A DNA stretch of 64,000 bases from NCBI RefSeq assembly GCF_021083645.1, contig NZ_JAJNRQ010000002.1, positions 124,001 to 188,000 on the forward strand, written 5' to 3'. A program made the translations under genes and the position numbers. The notes under the pieces were generated by a model. That model ran no database searches, had not been told where the DNA came from, and saw only the letters and a list, made by a program, of their open reading frames with translations. The DNA is from Schaalia sp. lx-260. GTDB taxonomy: Bacteria > Actinomycetota > Actinomycetes > Actinomycetales > Actinomycetaceae. The stretch's first letter is position 1. The number at the start of each line of letters is the position of its first letter. Below, piece after piece: positions 56,422 through 64,000 of the stretch.

Positions 56422-57429
56422 ATGGATGTTCATTTTCTTGGATGGTGCGCTCTTGCTGCCGTTATCGTTGTCCTTGTAGCAGTTGATATTTTCGGTCATA
56501 TACGCACTCCGCATGCTCCAACTTTGCGTGAAGCTGCATGGTGGTCACTGGGGTACACCCTTTTAGGCTTATCATTCACTTTCGTTATTTTCTTTGTGTA
56601 CGGGCCACAGTATGCCGGTGAATATATTGCCGGATTTTTAACTGAAAAATCACTGTCGCTAGATAATCTTTTTGTTTTTATCATCATCATGGCTTCTTTC
56701 CATGTGCCACGGGAATACCAGCAAAAAGCATTACTATCGGGAATTGTTTTAGCCCTTGTTTTCCGCCTTCTTTTCATTTTGTTAGGCGCAGCACTGGTTG
56801 AACGTTTCTCTTGGGTTTTCTTTATTTTTGGCGCGTGGCTTTTATGGACTGCATGGAGCCAACTCGGTGAAACCCCATCCTCAACAGATGACGAGGAATA
56901 CCATGAAAATCGTTTTGTCCGGACAGTCCGCCGCGTATTCCCTGTAACAGATGGCTTTATGGGGCAACGATTCCTCTACCGTCATGGCGGAAAAACATAC
57001 CTTACTCCCATGCTGCTTGTTGTTTTCGCTTTGGGGTCGGCTGACATCATGTTCGCATTTGATTCAATTCCTGCGATCTTTGGTTTAACGAAGGAACCTT
57101 ATCTTGTCTTTGCGGCAAACGCTTTTGCTTTATTAGGACTGCGGCAACTCTACTTCCTCATTGGCGGTTTATTGGAACGTCTGGTGTACCTGAATTATGG
57201 GCTTGCTGCGATCCTTGGATTTATCGGTATTAAGCTCATCTTCCATGCTTTGCATGAAAACACCCTGCCTTTCATTAATAACGGTCAGGGAATCCATTTC
57301 GTTCCCGAATTTGGAATCGCTTTTTCTTTGACCTTTATCCTTACCGCCATAGCTATCACAATTGCTGCTTCCATGTGGAAAGTGCGTCGAAGTGCCGAGC
57401 ATATAGACTCCTCAGAGGAAAAAGAATAA
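56422..57429 (+). CDS. TerC/Alx family membrane protein
   Basis: TerC-family proteins are polytopic membrane proteins tied to manganese efflux and metal loading of exported enzymes. This one has 335 residues and nine or so hydrophobic segments. The family motif SLSLDNLFVFIIIMASFHVP, with conserved acidic residues, is at about 74-93; FALGSADIMFAFDSIPAIFGLT (split) and GLRQLYFLIGGLLERLVYLNYGLAAILGFIG-like blocks follow. It is preceded by a Mn2+ riboswitch, so it should be expressed when Mn2+ is high. The SD AGAGG lies about 12 bases before the ATG. A P-type ATPase follows after 81 bases. Confidence 0.93.
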   Translation: MDVHFLGWCALAAVIVVLVAVDIFGHIRTPHAPTLREAAWWSLGYTLLGLSFTFVIFFVYGPQYAGEYIAGFLTEKSLSLDNLFVFIIIMASFHVPREYQQKALLSGIVLALVFRLLFILLGAALVERFSWVFFIFGAWLLWTAWSQLGETPSSTDDEEYHENRFVRTVRRVFPVTDGFMGQRFLYRHGGKTYLTPMLLVVFALGSADIMFAFDSIPAIFGLTKEPYLVFAANAFALLGLRQLYFLIGGLLERLVYLNYGLAAILGFIGIKLIFHALHENTLPFINNGQGIHFVPEFGIAFSLTFILTAIAITIAASMWKVRRSAEHIDSSEEKE

Positions 57430-57510
57430 ATAAAAACAGCGAAACCGTATTGGACATTCCTGTGCCATGAGACCCCGGAGTGCTACCGAATGAAACCAAA
57501 GGATGACCAT

Positions 57511-59892
57511 ATGAGCGATCAAGAACATGTTTATGCGGGTTTATCTGAACAAGACGTTGCACAACGCGTGCAGATGGGGCAAATAAATACGGTTTCACTC
57601 ACTACATCGCGCTCACTCGTATCAATTATCCGAGCAAATGTTTTTACTCTTTTTAACGGCATATTGACCGTTGCAGCACTCATCATCCTCATATTCGGGC
57701 ACGTGCAGGACGTGGTTTTCAGTGTTGTCATGATCGTAAACGCCGCAATCGGTATTTTTTCTGAGTGGCGATCAAAACGAACATTAGATGCTTTAGCAAT
57801 TGTGGACGCGCCGCGAGCACATGTACGCCGGTCGAATGGGATCCATGAGCTAGGTATCGAAGAAGTTGTTCTCGACGACCTCATTGAAGTGGCTTTAGGC
57901 GATCAAATTTGCGCAGATGGAATCCTGCTGGAAAGCCAGGGGCTTGAAGTAGACGAATCCATGCTCACAGGTGAATCGCGGCCTGTACGTAAAAAAGTGA
58001 CAGATCAGGTTTTGGCAGGAACTTCCGTTGTTGCTGGTAAAGGTCTGATACGTGCGACCGCTGTTGGTGAGGACCTTTATGCTCAAGGAATAGCTCGCCA
58101 AGCACGTGAATTTTCGGTCGCTGTGTCAGAAATACAGACTGGTGTGAATCATGTTCTTCGGGCTATTTCATTAGCGATCCTGCCGATTGTCGTTGTCACA
58201 GTGTGGACACAAACACGGATAGTAGGTGAAGGATTCCATGGCACATGGGCAACAGCACTTGTTCTTGCTGTGGCAGCTGTTGTGGGAATGATTCCGCAGG
58301 GTCTAGTTCTGCTGACATCAATGAATTTCGCAATAGGCGCGGCAGCATTGGCTCGAAAAAATGTTCTTGTGCAAGAACTTCCTGCCGTAGAGATTCTTGC
58401 CCGTGTTGATGCCTTATGTTTGGATAAAACAGGCACATTAACGACAGGTGGTATCCGTGTTTCTTCTGTTCTGACAGTGAATTCACAGTATGCGGAAAAG
58501 GATGTGCGAGCAGTACTTACGGCGCTCAATGTCGATTCTACGAATCCTACTGCCGAGGCTATAGCGCAGTATTACGCAGATGAAAAACCACTAACAGATC
58601 CTCAACATACGGTGGTGGCTTTTTCTTCTGCACGTAAATGGTCAGCGTGGTCAGCACCTACGCATGGTACGTGGATATTTGGTGCTCCTGAACTTGTGGT
58701 CACACAAACACAAGTATTAGAACAGGTATCTGCTATTGCTGATACCGGACGTCGAGTAGTTGCGCTCGTCCATGCTGATGAACAAATATTGGGGGAAGAA
58801 CTTCCTGCCACACGGCAAGCTGTTGCTCTTGTCATCCTTGAAGAAGAACTTCGTGATGATGCGCGTGAAACTTTGCAGTGGTTTGCCGATCAGGAAGTGC
58901 GTGTCCGCGTCATATCAGGTGATAATCCACGTACAGTTGCGGCCCTCGCGCATCAACTTGGCCTGATGGGACCTGATGGTCAAGCAGCACGAGCTTGTGA
59001 TGCACGTGATCTGCCGGCTGATCTGCATAGCCAAGAATTTATTGAAGCAATTCGTGACCATGATGTATTCGGGCGCGTGACACCTGAACAAAAACGTGCG
59101 ATGGTTTCTGCCCTACAATCAGAAAATCATTGTGTGGCAATGACTGGTGACGGTGTTAATGATGCCTTAGCTCTGAAAGAAGCAGACCTTGGTATCGCAA
59201 TGGGTAACGCCGCACGTGCCTCAAAAGCAGTTGCACAGATAGTCCTACTGGATGGTCGTTTCTCACAGTTACCGGAAGTTGTTGCTCGGGGACGGCGAAT
59301 CATCGCCAATATGGAGCGAGTATCTGCCCTGTTTTTTGCCAAAACAACATACGCAACGGTTTTGGTGCTTTTAACAGCATTATTATCGTGGCGATTCCCT
59401 TTCTTACCGCGTCACTACACGTATATTGGATCCTTGACTATCGGTATTCCGGCTTTCTTTATTGCTTTAGGGCCTAATACTCGGCGTTATATATCAGGTT
59501 TCTTGAGCCGTACTCTGAGTATGGCTTTACCGGCTGGTTTTATTATGGCGTGCGCTGCTTTGGGTGTGAACTGGTGGATAGGTGGAGGAAGCCCTCAGGC
59601 AGCAACTGCAGCGACTGTGACAATGATGGCGGGTGGGCTGTGGCTGCTTTCAATCACTGCGCGTCCGTTGGTTCTCTGGCGTGTCATTCTTTTAGTTACT
59701 GTAGCGGGGAGCGCAATTGGTGGAATCCTTTTACCACCTACGCGTGCTTTCTTTGCGCTTATGTGGCCAACGCCGGATACATGGATGGTGATTCTGTTGG
59801 TTTCACTGTGTGAATGTGCGCTTATTGAAGTGGCCTACCGGCTGAATATGTATATCGCACATCGTAAGGATTCCCTCACACAACGCATGTGA
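57511..59892 (+). CDS. HAD-type cation-transporting P-type ATPase (CtpE-like)
   Basis: This 793-residue membrane pump has the TGES actuator motif, the phosphorylation site DKTGTLT (Asp305), and the hinge GDGVNDALALKEADLGIAMG. About ten membrane segments are seen, two before the actuator, two around MIPQGLVLLTSMNFAIGAAAL and six at the end. The M4 region and LVQELPAVEILARVDALCLDKTG resemble CtpE of mycobacteria, a Ca2+-type pump. The ATG at 57511 has AAAGGATGA upstream; an ATG at 57490 lacks one. It follows the riboswitch-controlled terC gene closely, so Mn2+ or Ca2+ export is plausible; the ion cannot be read from sequence alone. Confidence 0.9.
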   Translation: MSDQEHVYAGLSEQDVAQRVQMGQINTVSLTTSRSLVSIIRANVFTLFNGILTVAALIILIFGHVQDVVFSVVMIVNAAIGIFSEWRSKRTLDALAIVDAPRAHVRRSNGIHELGIEEVVLDDLIEVALGDQICADGILLESQGLEVDESMLTGESRPVRKKVTDQVLAGTSVVAGKGLIRATAVGEDLYAQGIARQAREFSVAVSEIQTGVNHVLRAISLAILPIVVVTVWTQTRIVGEGFHGTWATALVLAVAAVVGMIPQGLVLLTSMNFAIGAAALARKNVLVQELPAVEILARVDALCLDKTGTLTTGGIRVSSVLTVNSQYAEKDVRAVLTALNVDSTNPTAEAIAQYYADEKPLTDPQHTVVAFSSARKWSAWSAPTHGTWIFGAPELVVTQTQVLEQVSAIADTGRRVVALVHADEQILGEELPATRQAVALVILEEELRDDARETLQWFADQEVRVRVISGDNPRTVAALAHQLGLMGPDGQAARACDARDLPADLHSQEFIEAIRDHDVFGRVTPEQKRAMVSALQSENHCVAMTGDGVNDALALKEADLGIAMGNAARASKAVAQIVLLDGRFSQLPEVVARGRRIIANMERVSALFFAKTTYATVLVLLTALLSWRFPFLPRHYTYIGSLTIGIPAFFIALGPNTRRYISGFLSRTLSMALPAGFIMACAALGVNWWIGGGSPQAATAATVTMMAGGLWLLSITARPLVLWRVILLVTVAGSAIGGILLPPTRAFFALMWPTPDTWMVILLVSLCECALIEVAYRLNMYIAHRKDSLTQRM

Positions 59893-59919
59893 AGGTCCTT
59901 TCCTGCGCAGAGTGTATAA

Positions 59920-60819
59920 ATGTGCAGAGGGCTTTTTCTGAACCCACTGCGATTACCCTATTGTTTTTCTGTACCCTCAGGCACAATAGAACATGTGGAT
60001 ACTCTCTGGAAACCTGCTCTGACATATGCAACTTGCGCTAACGGTATGAGCTGTGAACACGAAGATTCTAGTCGGCCAACGCTTGTACTAGGACATTCTT
60101 TAGGATCAAGCCACCGGATGTGGGATGAGCTGCTTCCGCTGCTGACACCGTGGCTTCAGGTTTATACCTATGATCTGCCAGGACATGGCGATTCTCCATC
60201 GGCCACTGACAAGCTACAAATGAAAGATATTGTGTATGGGCTTGCGGCTGCTCTTGATGAACAGGAAATCGATGATATTCACATTGCCGGCTTATCTTTT
60301 GGGGGCCTTGTTGCTTTATCAGCACCGCATTTTTTGGGTGAACGAATCCGCTCAGTCACAACAATGGCTTCGGGACCCTCTGCGGGCTCACCGACCCTGT
60401 GGCATGATCGGGTGAAAAGTGTTGAAGAAAACGGAGTAGAACCTCTGATTAATGACACGATGATTCGCTGGTTTTCTGACGTATTTCGTCAGGGAAGAGG
60501 CGCGGCTCGTGTTCAGGATATTGAGCGAATATATGCCGAGTGCGATCCGCAGGGCTATATCCAATGTTGCGATATTTTAGGCTCAACGGATGCAAGACCA
60601 TGGTTATCAGAGCTCACAAGCCCTGTCCTTGTGATGGCTGGTTCTGAAGATGCTGGTTTTAATGCAGAAGCATGTCATGAACTTGTTCAACATATGCGCG
60701 ACGTGAATCCTGCGCAAGATATTCACTCCCTTGTTATCGGCGGTGCGCGACATATGCTCGCCATAGAATATCCGCATCTTGTTGCCGGTGCGCTTATAAA
60801 TCATGTGCTCACGGCCTAA
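59920..60819 (+). CDS. Alpha/beta hydrolase
   Basis: This is an alpha/beta-fold hydrolase of 299 residues, of the 3-oxoadipate-enol-lactonase-like type; the substrate is unknown. The oxyanion-region motif LVLGHSLGSSHRMWDEL, the nucleophile elbow GLSFGG (Ser in the middle), the acid Asp in VMAGSEDAGF and the catalytic His in GGARHMLAIEYP are visible. The first 24 residues (to FSVPSG) do not look like the fold. A start at an internal GTG (about 59995) is possible, because TATAAA at 59914 could be a -10 box. It lies 27 bases after the P-type ATPase stop, in the same direction. Confidence 0.85.
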   Translation: MCRGLFLNPLRLPYCFSVPSGTIEHVDTLWKPALTYATCANGMSCEHEDSSRPTLVLGHSLGSSHRMWDELLPLLTPWLQVYTYDLPGHGDSPSATDKLQMKDIVYGLAAALDEQEIDDIHIAGLSFGGLVALSAPHFLGERIRSVTTMASGPSAGSPTLWHDRVKSVEENGVEPLINDTMIRWFSDVFRQGRGAARVQDIERIYAECDPQGYIQCCDILGSTDARPWLSELTSPVLVMAGSEDAGFNAEACHELVQHMRDVNPAQDIHSLVIGGARHMLAIEYPHLVAGALINHVLTA

Positions 60820-60884
60820 GTAATAGCACCGTGGAATAGAACACATGTACGACGTGTGGGAATATGAGTCGCTAAAATAAAAGA

Positions 60885-63749
60885 GTGCATAATGAGCTGA
60901 TCGTCCGCGGTGCGCGGGAACATAACCTGAAAGATATCAATGTTGATTTACCTCGTGATTCACTGATTGTTTTTACAGGGTTGTCAGGTTCGGGAAAATC
61001 ATCGCTTGCTTTCGACACTATTTTCGCTGAGGGACAACGACGTTACGTTGAGTCCTTATCTTCTTATGCGCGTCAGTTTCTGGGGCAAATGGATAAACCA
61101 GATGTTGATTTTATTGAAGGCTTATCGCCGGCTGTTTCTATTGATCAGAAGTCCACATCACGTAATCCTCGATCAACTGTTGGCACAATTACTGAAATAC
61201 ATGACTACTTGCGTCTTTTGTATGCGCGTGCAGGTATAGCTCACTGTCCGCAATGCGGTTCACGTATACAAGCACAAACGCCTCAGCAAATTGTGGATCG
61301 TGTACGTGCTCTCGAAGAAGGCACACGTTTCCAAGTTCTTGCACCTGTAATACGTGGACGTAAAGGTGAATACCATGATCTCATACAGGAATTACAGCAA
61401 CAAGGTTTTTCGCGTGCCATCATTGACGGGGAAATGATTCGTTTAGAAAATCCTCCGACACTAGAAAAGAAACTGAAACACACCATTGAAGTGGTGATTG
61501 ACCGCTTAGTAGTCCGCGAAGGGATACGTCGGCGTCTCACCGATTCAGTTGAAACAGCTTTACGTTTAGCTGATGGGTTAGTCATCATTGACTGTGTTGA
61601 TAAAGATGAGGATGATCCGCAGCGCCGTCGTCGCTATTCAGAAAAACGATCTTGCCCTAACGATCACGTCTTGTCGTTAGACGAAATGGAACCGCGTACC
61701 TTTTCTTTTAATGCACCCTATGGTGCGTGTCCGGATTGTACTGGTCTTGGTATGCGTTCAGAGGTAGATCCGGAACTTGTTGTTCCTGACGAAGAATTGA
61801 GCTTAGCGCAGGGGGCAGTGAGCGTCTGGCCAGCTCATAATAAATATCATGCACAATTATTGGCCTCTTTAGGAAAAGAATTAGATTTTGATGTAACGAC
61901 TCCGTGGAAAGATTTAAGTACGGAAGTTAAAGAAGCCATACTTTTTGGCCGAAACTATGAAGTAAAAGTCAAATTTCGTAACCGCTGGGGACGTGAGCGC
62001 AGCTATACAACAGGTTTCGAGGGGGCTGTTGCTTATATTGAACGTAAACTCAGTGAAACAGAATCGCAGATTGTCACAGACAAGCTGGATGCGTATATGC
62101 GTGAAGTCCCGTGTCCAACCTGTCGTGGCGCACGTTTACGACCAGAAGTTCTTGCTGTCACCGTCGGTGGTTTATCCATTGCGGAGTTATCAGATTTATC
62201 AATTGCTGAAGCCCGTAAGCATTTGACAGATCTCGCATTAGATGGGCGATCTTCAACGATTGCTGCTCCAATTCTGACGGAAATATACGCCCGTCTTGAT
62301 TTCCTACTTGATGTGGGATTGTCCTATCTGACGTTGTCACGTTCTGCAGGAACACTTTCCGGAGGCGAAGCGCAGCGCATTCGTTTGGCAACACAAATAG
62401 GATCAGGACTTGTTGGTGTTCTTTATGTTTTAGATGAGCCTTCTATCGGTTTACATCAGCGTGATAATCGTCGACTTATACACACACTGGAAAAACTACG
62501 TGATTTAGGTAATACATTAATTGTTGTCGAACATGATGAAGAAACGATGGAGGCCGCTGACTGGATTGTTGATATTGGGCCTGGTGCCGGTGAGCACGGA
62601 GGATGGGTAGTGCATTCAGGGACCCTCGACGATCTGCGTCGTAATAGACGATCAATAACAGGGGAGTATTTATCTGGTCATCGCCGCATTGAGCTTCCTC
62701 GTGAGCGTCGTCCTGTTGATCCTCAGCGTATGGTGACAGTAAAAGGCGCACGTGAACATAACTTGGATAATGTGACGGTTTCATTTCCCCTGTCATGTTT
62801 TACTGCGGTCACTGGTGTTTCTGGTTCAGGAAAATCCACATTAGTCAACCATATTTTGTATCGTTCTTTGGCTACACGCCTGAATGGTGCGCGTTTAGTT
62901 CCTGGGCGACATCGCTCTGTTGTGGGGACAGAAGCCTTAGATAAAGTAGTACACGTCGATCAGTCACCTATTGGCCGTACTCCGCGCTCGAACCCAGCTA
63001 CCTATACAGGCGTGTGGGATCATATTCGACAACTATTTGCTCAAACTCAAGAAGCAAAAATGCGTGGCTACGGTCCTGGTCGTTTCTCTTTCAATGTCAA
63101 AGGTGGGCGCTGTGAATCATGTAAAGGTGATGGAACACTACGCATTGAAATGAACTTCCTTCCGGATGTTTATGTTCCTTGTGAAGTGTGTCATGGCGCG
63201 CGCTATAACCGTGAAACATTGGAAGTGCTGTACAAAGGTAAGAATGTGGCAGACATATTGAATATGCCTATTCTTGAAGCTGCTGAGTTTTTTGCGCCGG
63301 TGAGTCGTATTGCCCGCCACCTGAATACTCTTGTTGAAGTAGGGCTGGGATATGTACGTTTAGGACAATCAGCTACAACACTTTCAGGTGGTGAAGCACA
63401 GCGCGTGAAGTTAGCCTCAGAGCTACAGCGCCGATCAAATGGTCGTACCGTGTATGTTTTGGATGAACCCACAACAGGTTTACATTCGGAAGATATACGC
63501 AAATTACTTCTTGTCTTGCAATCTCTGGTGGATAAAGGCAATACAGTGATCGTCATTGAACATAATCTTGATGTGATTAAATGTGCTGACTGGATTATTG
63601 ATATGGGACCTGAAGGTGGTTCAGGTGGTGGGCATGTTGTTGCTGAAGGTACGCCTGAAGATGTTGCCTTGGTACCAGAATCTTTCACTGGACAGTATTT
63701 AGGCGAGATTCTGCGAAAAGAACAAGAACGCACCCAAAATCAAGAGTAG
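60885..63749 (+). CDS. uvrA: Excinuclease ABC subunit A
   Basis: UvrA is the damage-sensing ABC ATPase of nucleotide excision repair. The 954 residues carry two ABC modules: Walker [15 protein letters not shown] (about 32-45) and [14 protein letters not shown] (about 645), signatures [16 protein letters not shown] and [16 protein letters not shown], and Walker [14 protein letters not shown] and [12 protein letters not shown]. Zinc sites are in [13 protein letters not shown]...[13 protein letters not shown] and [29 protein letters not shown] (split). The GTG at 60885 gives [15 protein letters not shown], the family start. Ribosome site: AAAAGAG, short spacing. Confidence 0.97.
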   Translation: MHNELIVRGAREHNLKDINVDLPRDSLIVFTGLSGSGKSSLAFDTIFAEGQRRYVESLSSYARQFLGQMDKPDVDFIEGLSPAVSIDQKSTSRNPRSTVGTITEIHDYLRLLYARAGIAHCPQCGSRIQAQTPQQIVDRVRALEEGTRFQVLAPVIRGRKGEYHDLIQELQQQGFSRAIIDGEMIRLENPPTLEKKLKHTIEVVIDRLVVREGIRRRLTDSVETALRLADGLVIIDCVDKDEDDPQRRRRYSEKRSCPNDHVLSLDEMEPRTFSFNAPYGACPDCTGLGMRSEVDPELVVPDEELSLAQGAVSVWPAHNKYHAQLLASLGKELDFDVTTPWKDLSTEVKEAILFGRNYEVKVKFRNRWGRERSYTTGFEGAVAYIERKLSETESQIVTDKLDAYMREVPCPTCRGARLRPEVLAVTVGGLSIAELSDLSIAEARKHLTDLALDGRSSTIAAPILTEIYARLDFLLDVGLSYLTLSRSAGTLSGGEAQRIRLATQIGSGLVGVLYVLDEPSIGLHQRDNRRLIHTLEKLRDLGNTLIVVEHDEETMEAADWIVDIGPGAGEHGGWVVHSGTLDDLRRNRRSITGEYLSGHRRIELPRERRPVDPQRMVTVKGAREHNLDNVTVSFPLSCFTAVTGVSGSGKSTLVNHILYRSLATRLNGARLVPGRHRSVVGTEALDKVVHVDQSPIGRTPRSNPATYTGVWDHIRQLFAQTQEAKMRGYGPGRFSFNVKGGRCESCKGDGTLRIEMNFLPDVYVPCEVCHGARYNRETLEVLYKGKNVADILNMPILEAAEFFAPVSRIARHLNTLVEVGLGYVRLGQSATTLSGGEAQRVKLASELQRRSNGRTVYVLDEPTTGLHSEDIRKLLLVLQSLVDKGNTVIVIEHNLDVIKCADWIIDMGPEGGSGGGHVVAEGTPEDVALVPESFTGQYLGEILRKEQERTQNQE

Positions 63750-63762
63750 TTTCCCAATTTTT

Positions 63763-63801
63763 AGCCGTCCCCGCACACCTACAGGTAACGCGGGGACGGC
63801 T
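63763..63801. terminator. Hairpin between convergent uvrA and SDR gene
   Basis: AGCCGTCCCCGC and GCGGGGACGGCT form a 12-bp perfect stem around a 15-base loop. It lies between two convergent genes and may serve both, though neither side has a strong U-tract. Confidence 0.7.
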
Positions 63802-63826
63802 CAGAATTTCTCCAATAAAAGGGGAG

Positions 63827-64000
63827 CTACTTTGGTTCTGTCGTACGAATACGCAGCTCATCCACATTCATTGTGTGAGGGAAAGAGACAGCAAGCCTTA
63901 CCGTGCGGGCCACCTCAGCAGGAGGCATATGGTCAGCCGAATTGTACGTGTCACCCGCTGCTAAACACAGATGCTTTTGCATGTCAGTGTCAATACGACC
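63827..64000 (-). CDS. SDR family oxidoreductase, C-terminal part only
   Basis: This gene runs off the right edge. The 57 residues visible on the minus strand begin GRIDTDMQKHLCLAAGD and end VDELRIRTTEPK. They match the C-terminal part of classical short-chain dehydrogenases, where GRIDTDM follows the active site and PPAEVARTVRLAVSFP is the final helix. The catalytic Tyr-Lys and the nucleotide site lie beyond the window. It is convergent with uvrA. The substrate cannot be judged. Confidence 0.75.
   Translation of the reverse strand, partial: GRIDTDMQKHLCLAAGDTYNSADHMPPAEVARTVRLAVSFPHTMNVDELRIRTTEPK

Overview
The window is a gene-dense, essentially core-genome segment of an actinobacterium with moderate GC (high 40s percent by eye). 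Evidence for Actinomycetota is the lineage-specific families DUF2469, DUF3145 and DUF3052, an AceE-type pyruvate dehydrogenase E1, Ala/Glu-rich tails on S16 and S2, and the order smc-ftsY-ffh-rpsP-rimM-trmD-rplS-lepB-rnhB-DUF2469-yraN-comM-dprA-xerC-rpsB-tsf-pyrH-frr-cdsA-rlmN-dxr-rseP-ispG-proS. TTA (Leu) and CGT (Arg) codons are common, unlike high-GC actinobacteria. PDH, lipoate genes and NDH-2 suggest a low-GC Actinomycetaceae-type organism rather than a bifidobacterium, but the genus cannot be fixed from this sequence. I see no insertion sequence, prophage, CRISPR array or integron.

Layout. 1-2.5 kb: PEP-dependent dihydroxyacetone kinase operon dhaKLM. 2.5-3 kb: ndk. 3-10.3 kb: smc, a small membrane protein, and the SRP GTPases ftsY and ffh. 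10.3-17 kb: an amidohydrolase, rpsP-khpA, rimM-trmD (TrmD fused to a GNAT acetyltransferase), rplS with a structured leader, lepB, rnhB, DUF2469. 17.3-21.6 kb: yraN-comM-dprA-xerC, a DNA-processing and competence operon. 21.7-22.3 kb: an exported M23-like protein on the minus strand. 22.6-35.5 kb: rpsB-tsf, pyrH-frr-cdsA-rlmN-DivIVA-repeat protein, then dxr, rseP, ispG, an SRPBCC protein, proS and def. 35.7-39.1 kb: DUF3145, a serine-less acyl-carrier-like protein, aspA, tdk. 39.2-48.4 kb: mostly minus strand, with aceE, ndh, an adenylate-forming ligase and lipA-lipB; DUF3052 and a tRNA-Val lie on the plus strand. 48.5-54.4 kb: Nif3-like, a coiled-coil protein with a degenerate zinc ribbon, yaaA, RNase P RNA, paired fluoride channels crcB1-crcB2, uvrB. 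54.5-59.9 kb: phosphatidylcholine synthase, an unknown membrane protein, and a Mn2+ riboswitch ahead of a TerC-family protein and a P-type ATPase. 59.9-64 kb: alpha/beta hydrolase, uvrA, and the C-terminus of an SDR oxidoreductase.

Functional themes. Protein export (SRP, FtsY, signal peptidase, site-2 protease) and translation (S16, L19, S2, EF-Ts, RRF, RimM, TrmD, deformylase, ProRS) dominate. CdsA makes CDP-diacylglycerol, the substrate of the phosphatidylcholine synthase. LipA and LipB make the lipoyl cofactor needed by the PDH complex to which AceE belongs. UvrA and UvrB are in the same window.

The most interesting items are the TrmD-GNAT fusion, the acyl-carrier homologue with Val in place of the phosphopantetheine serine, the Mn2+ riboswitch with a visible ribosome-site switching helix, the candidate L19 leader, the choline-type phospholipid synthase overlapping an unknown convergent membrane gene, and the loss of all cysteines in the zinc-ribbon protein. 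No wholly new multi-gene system is evident.
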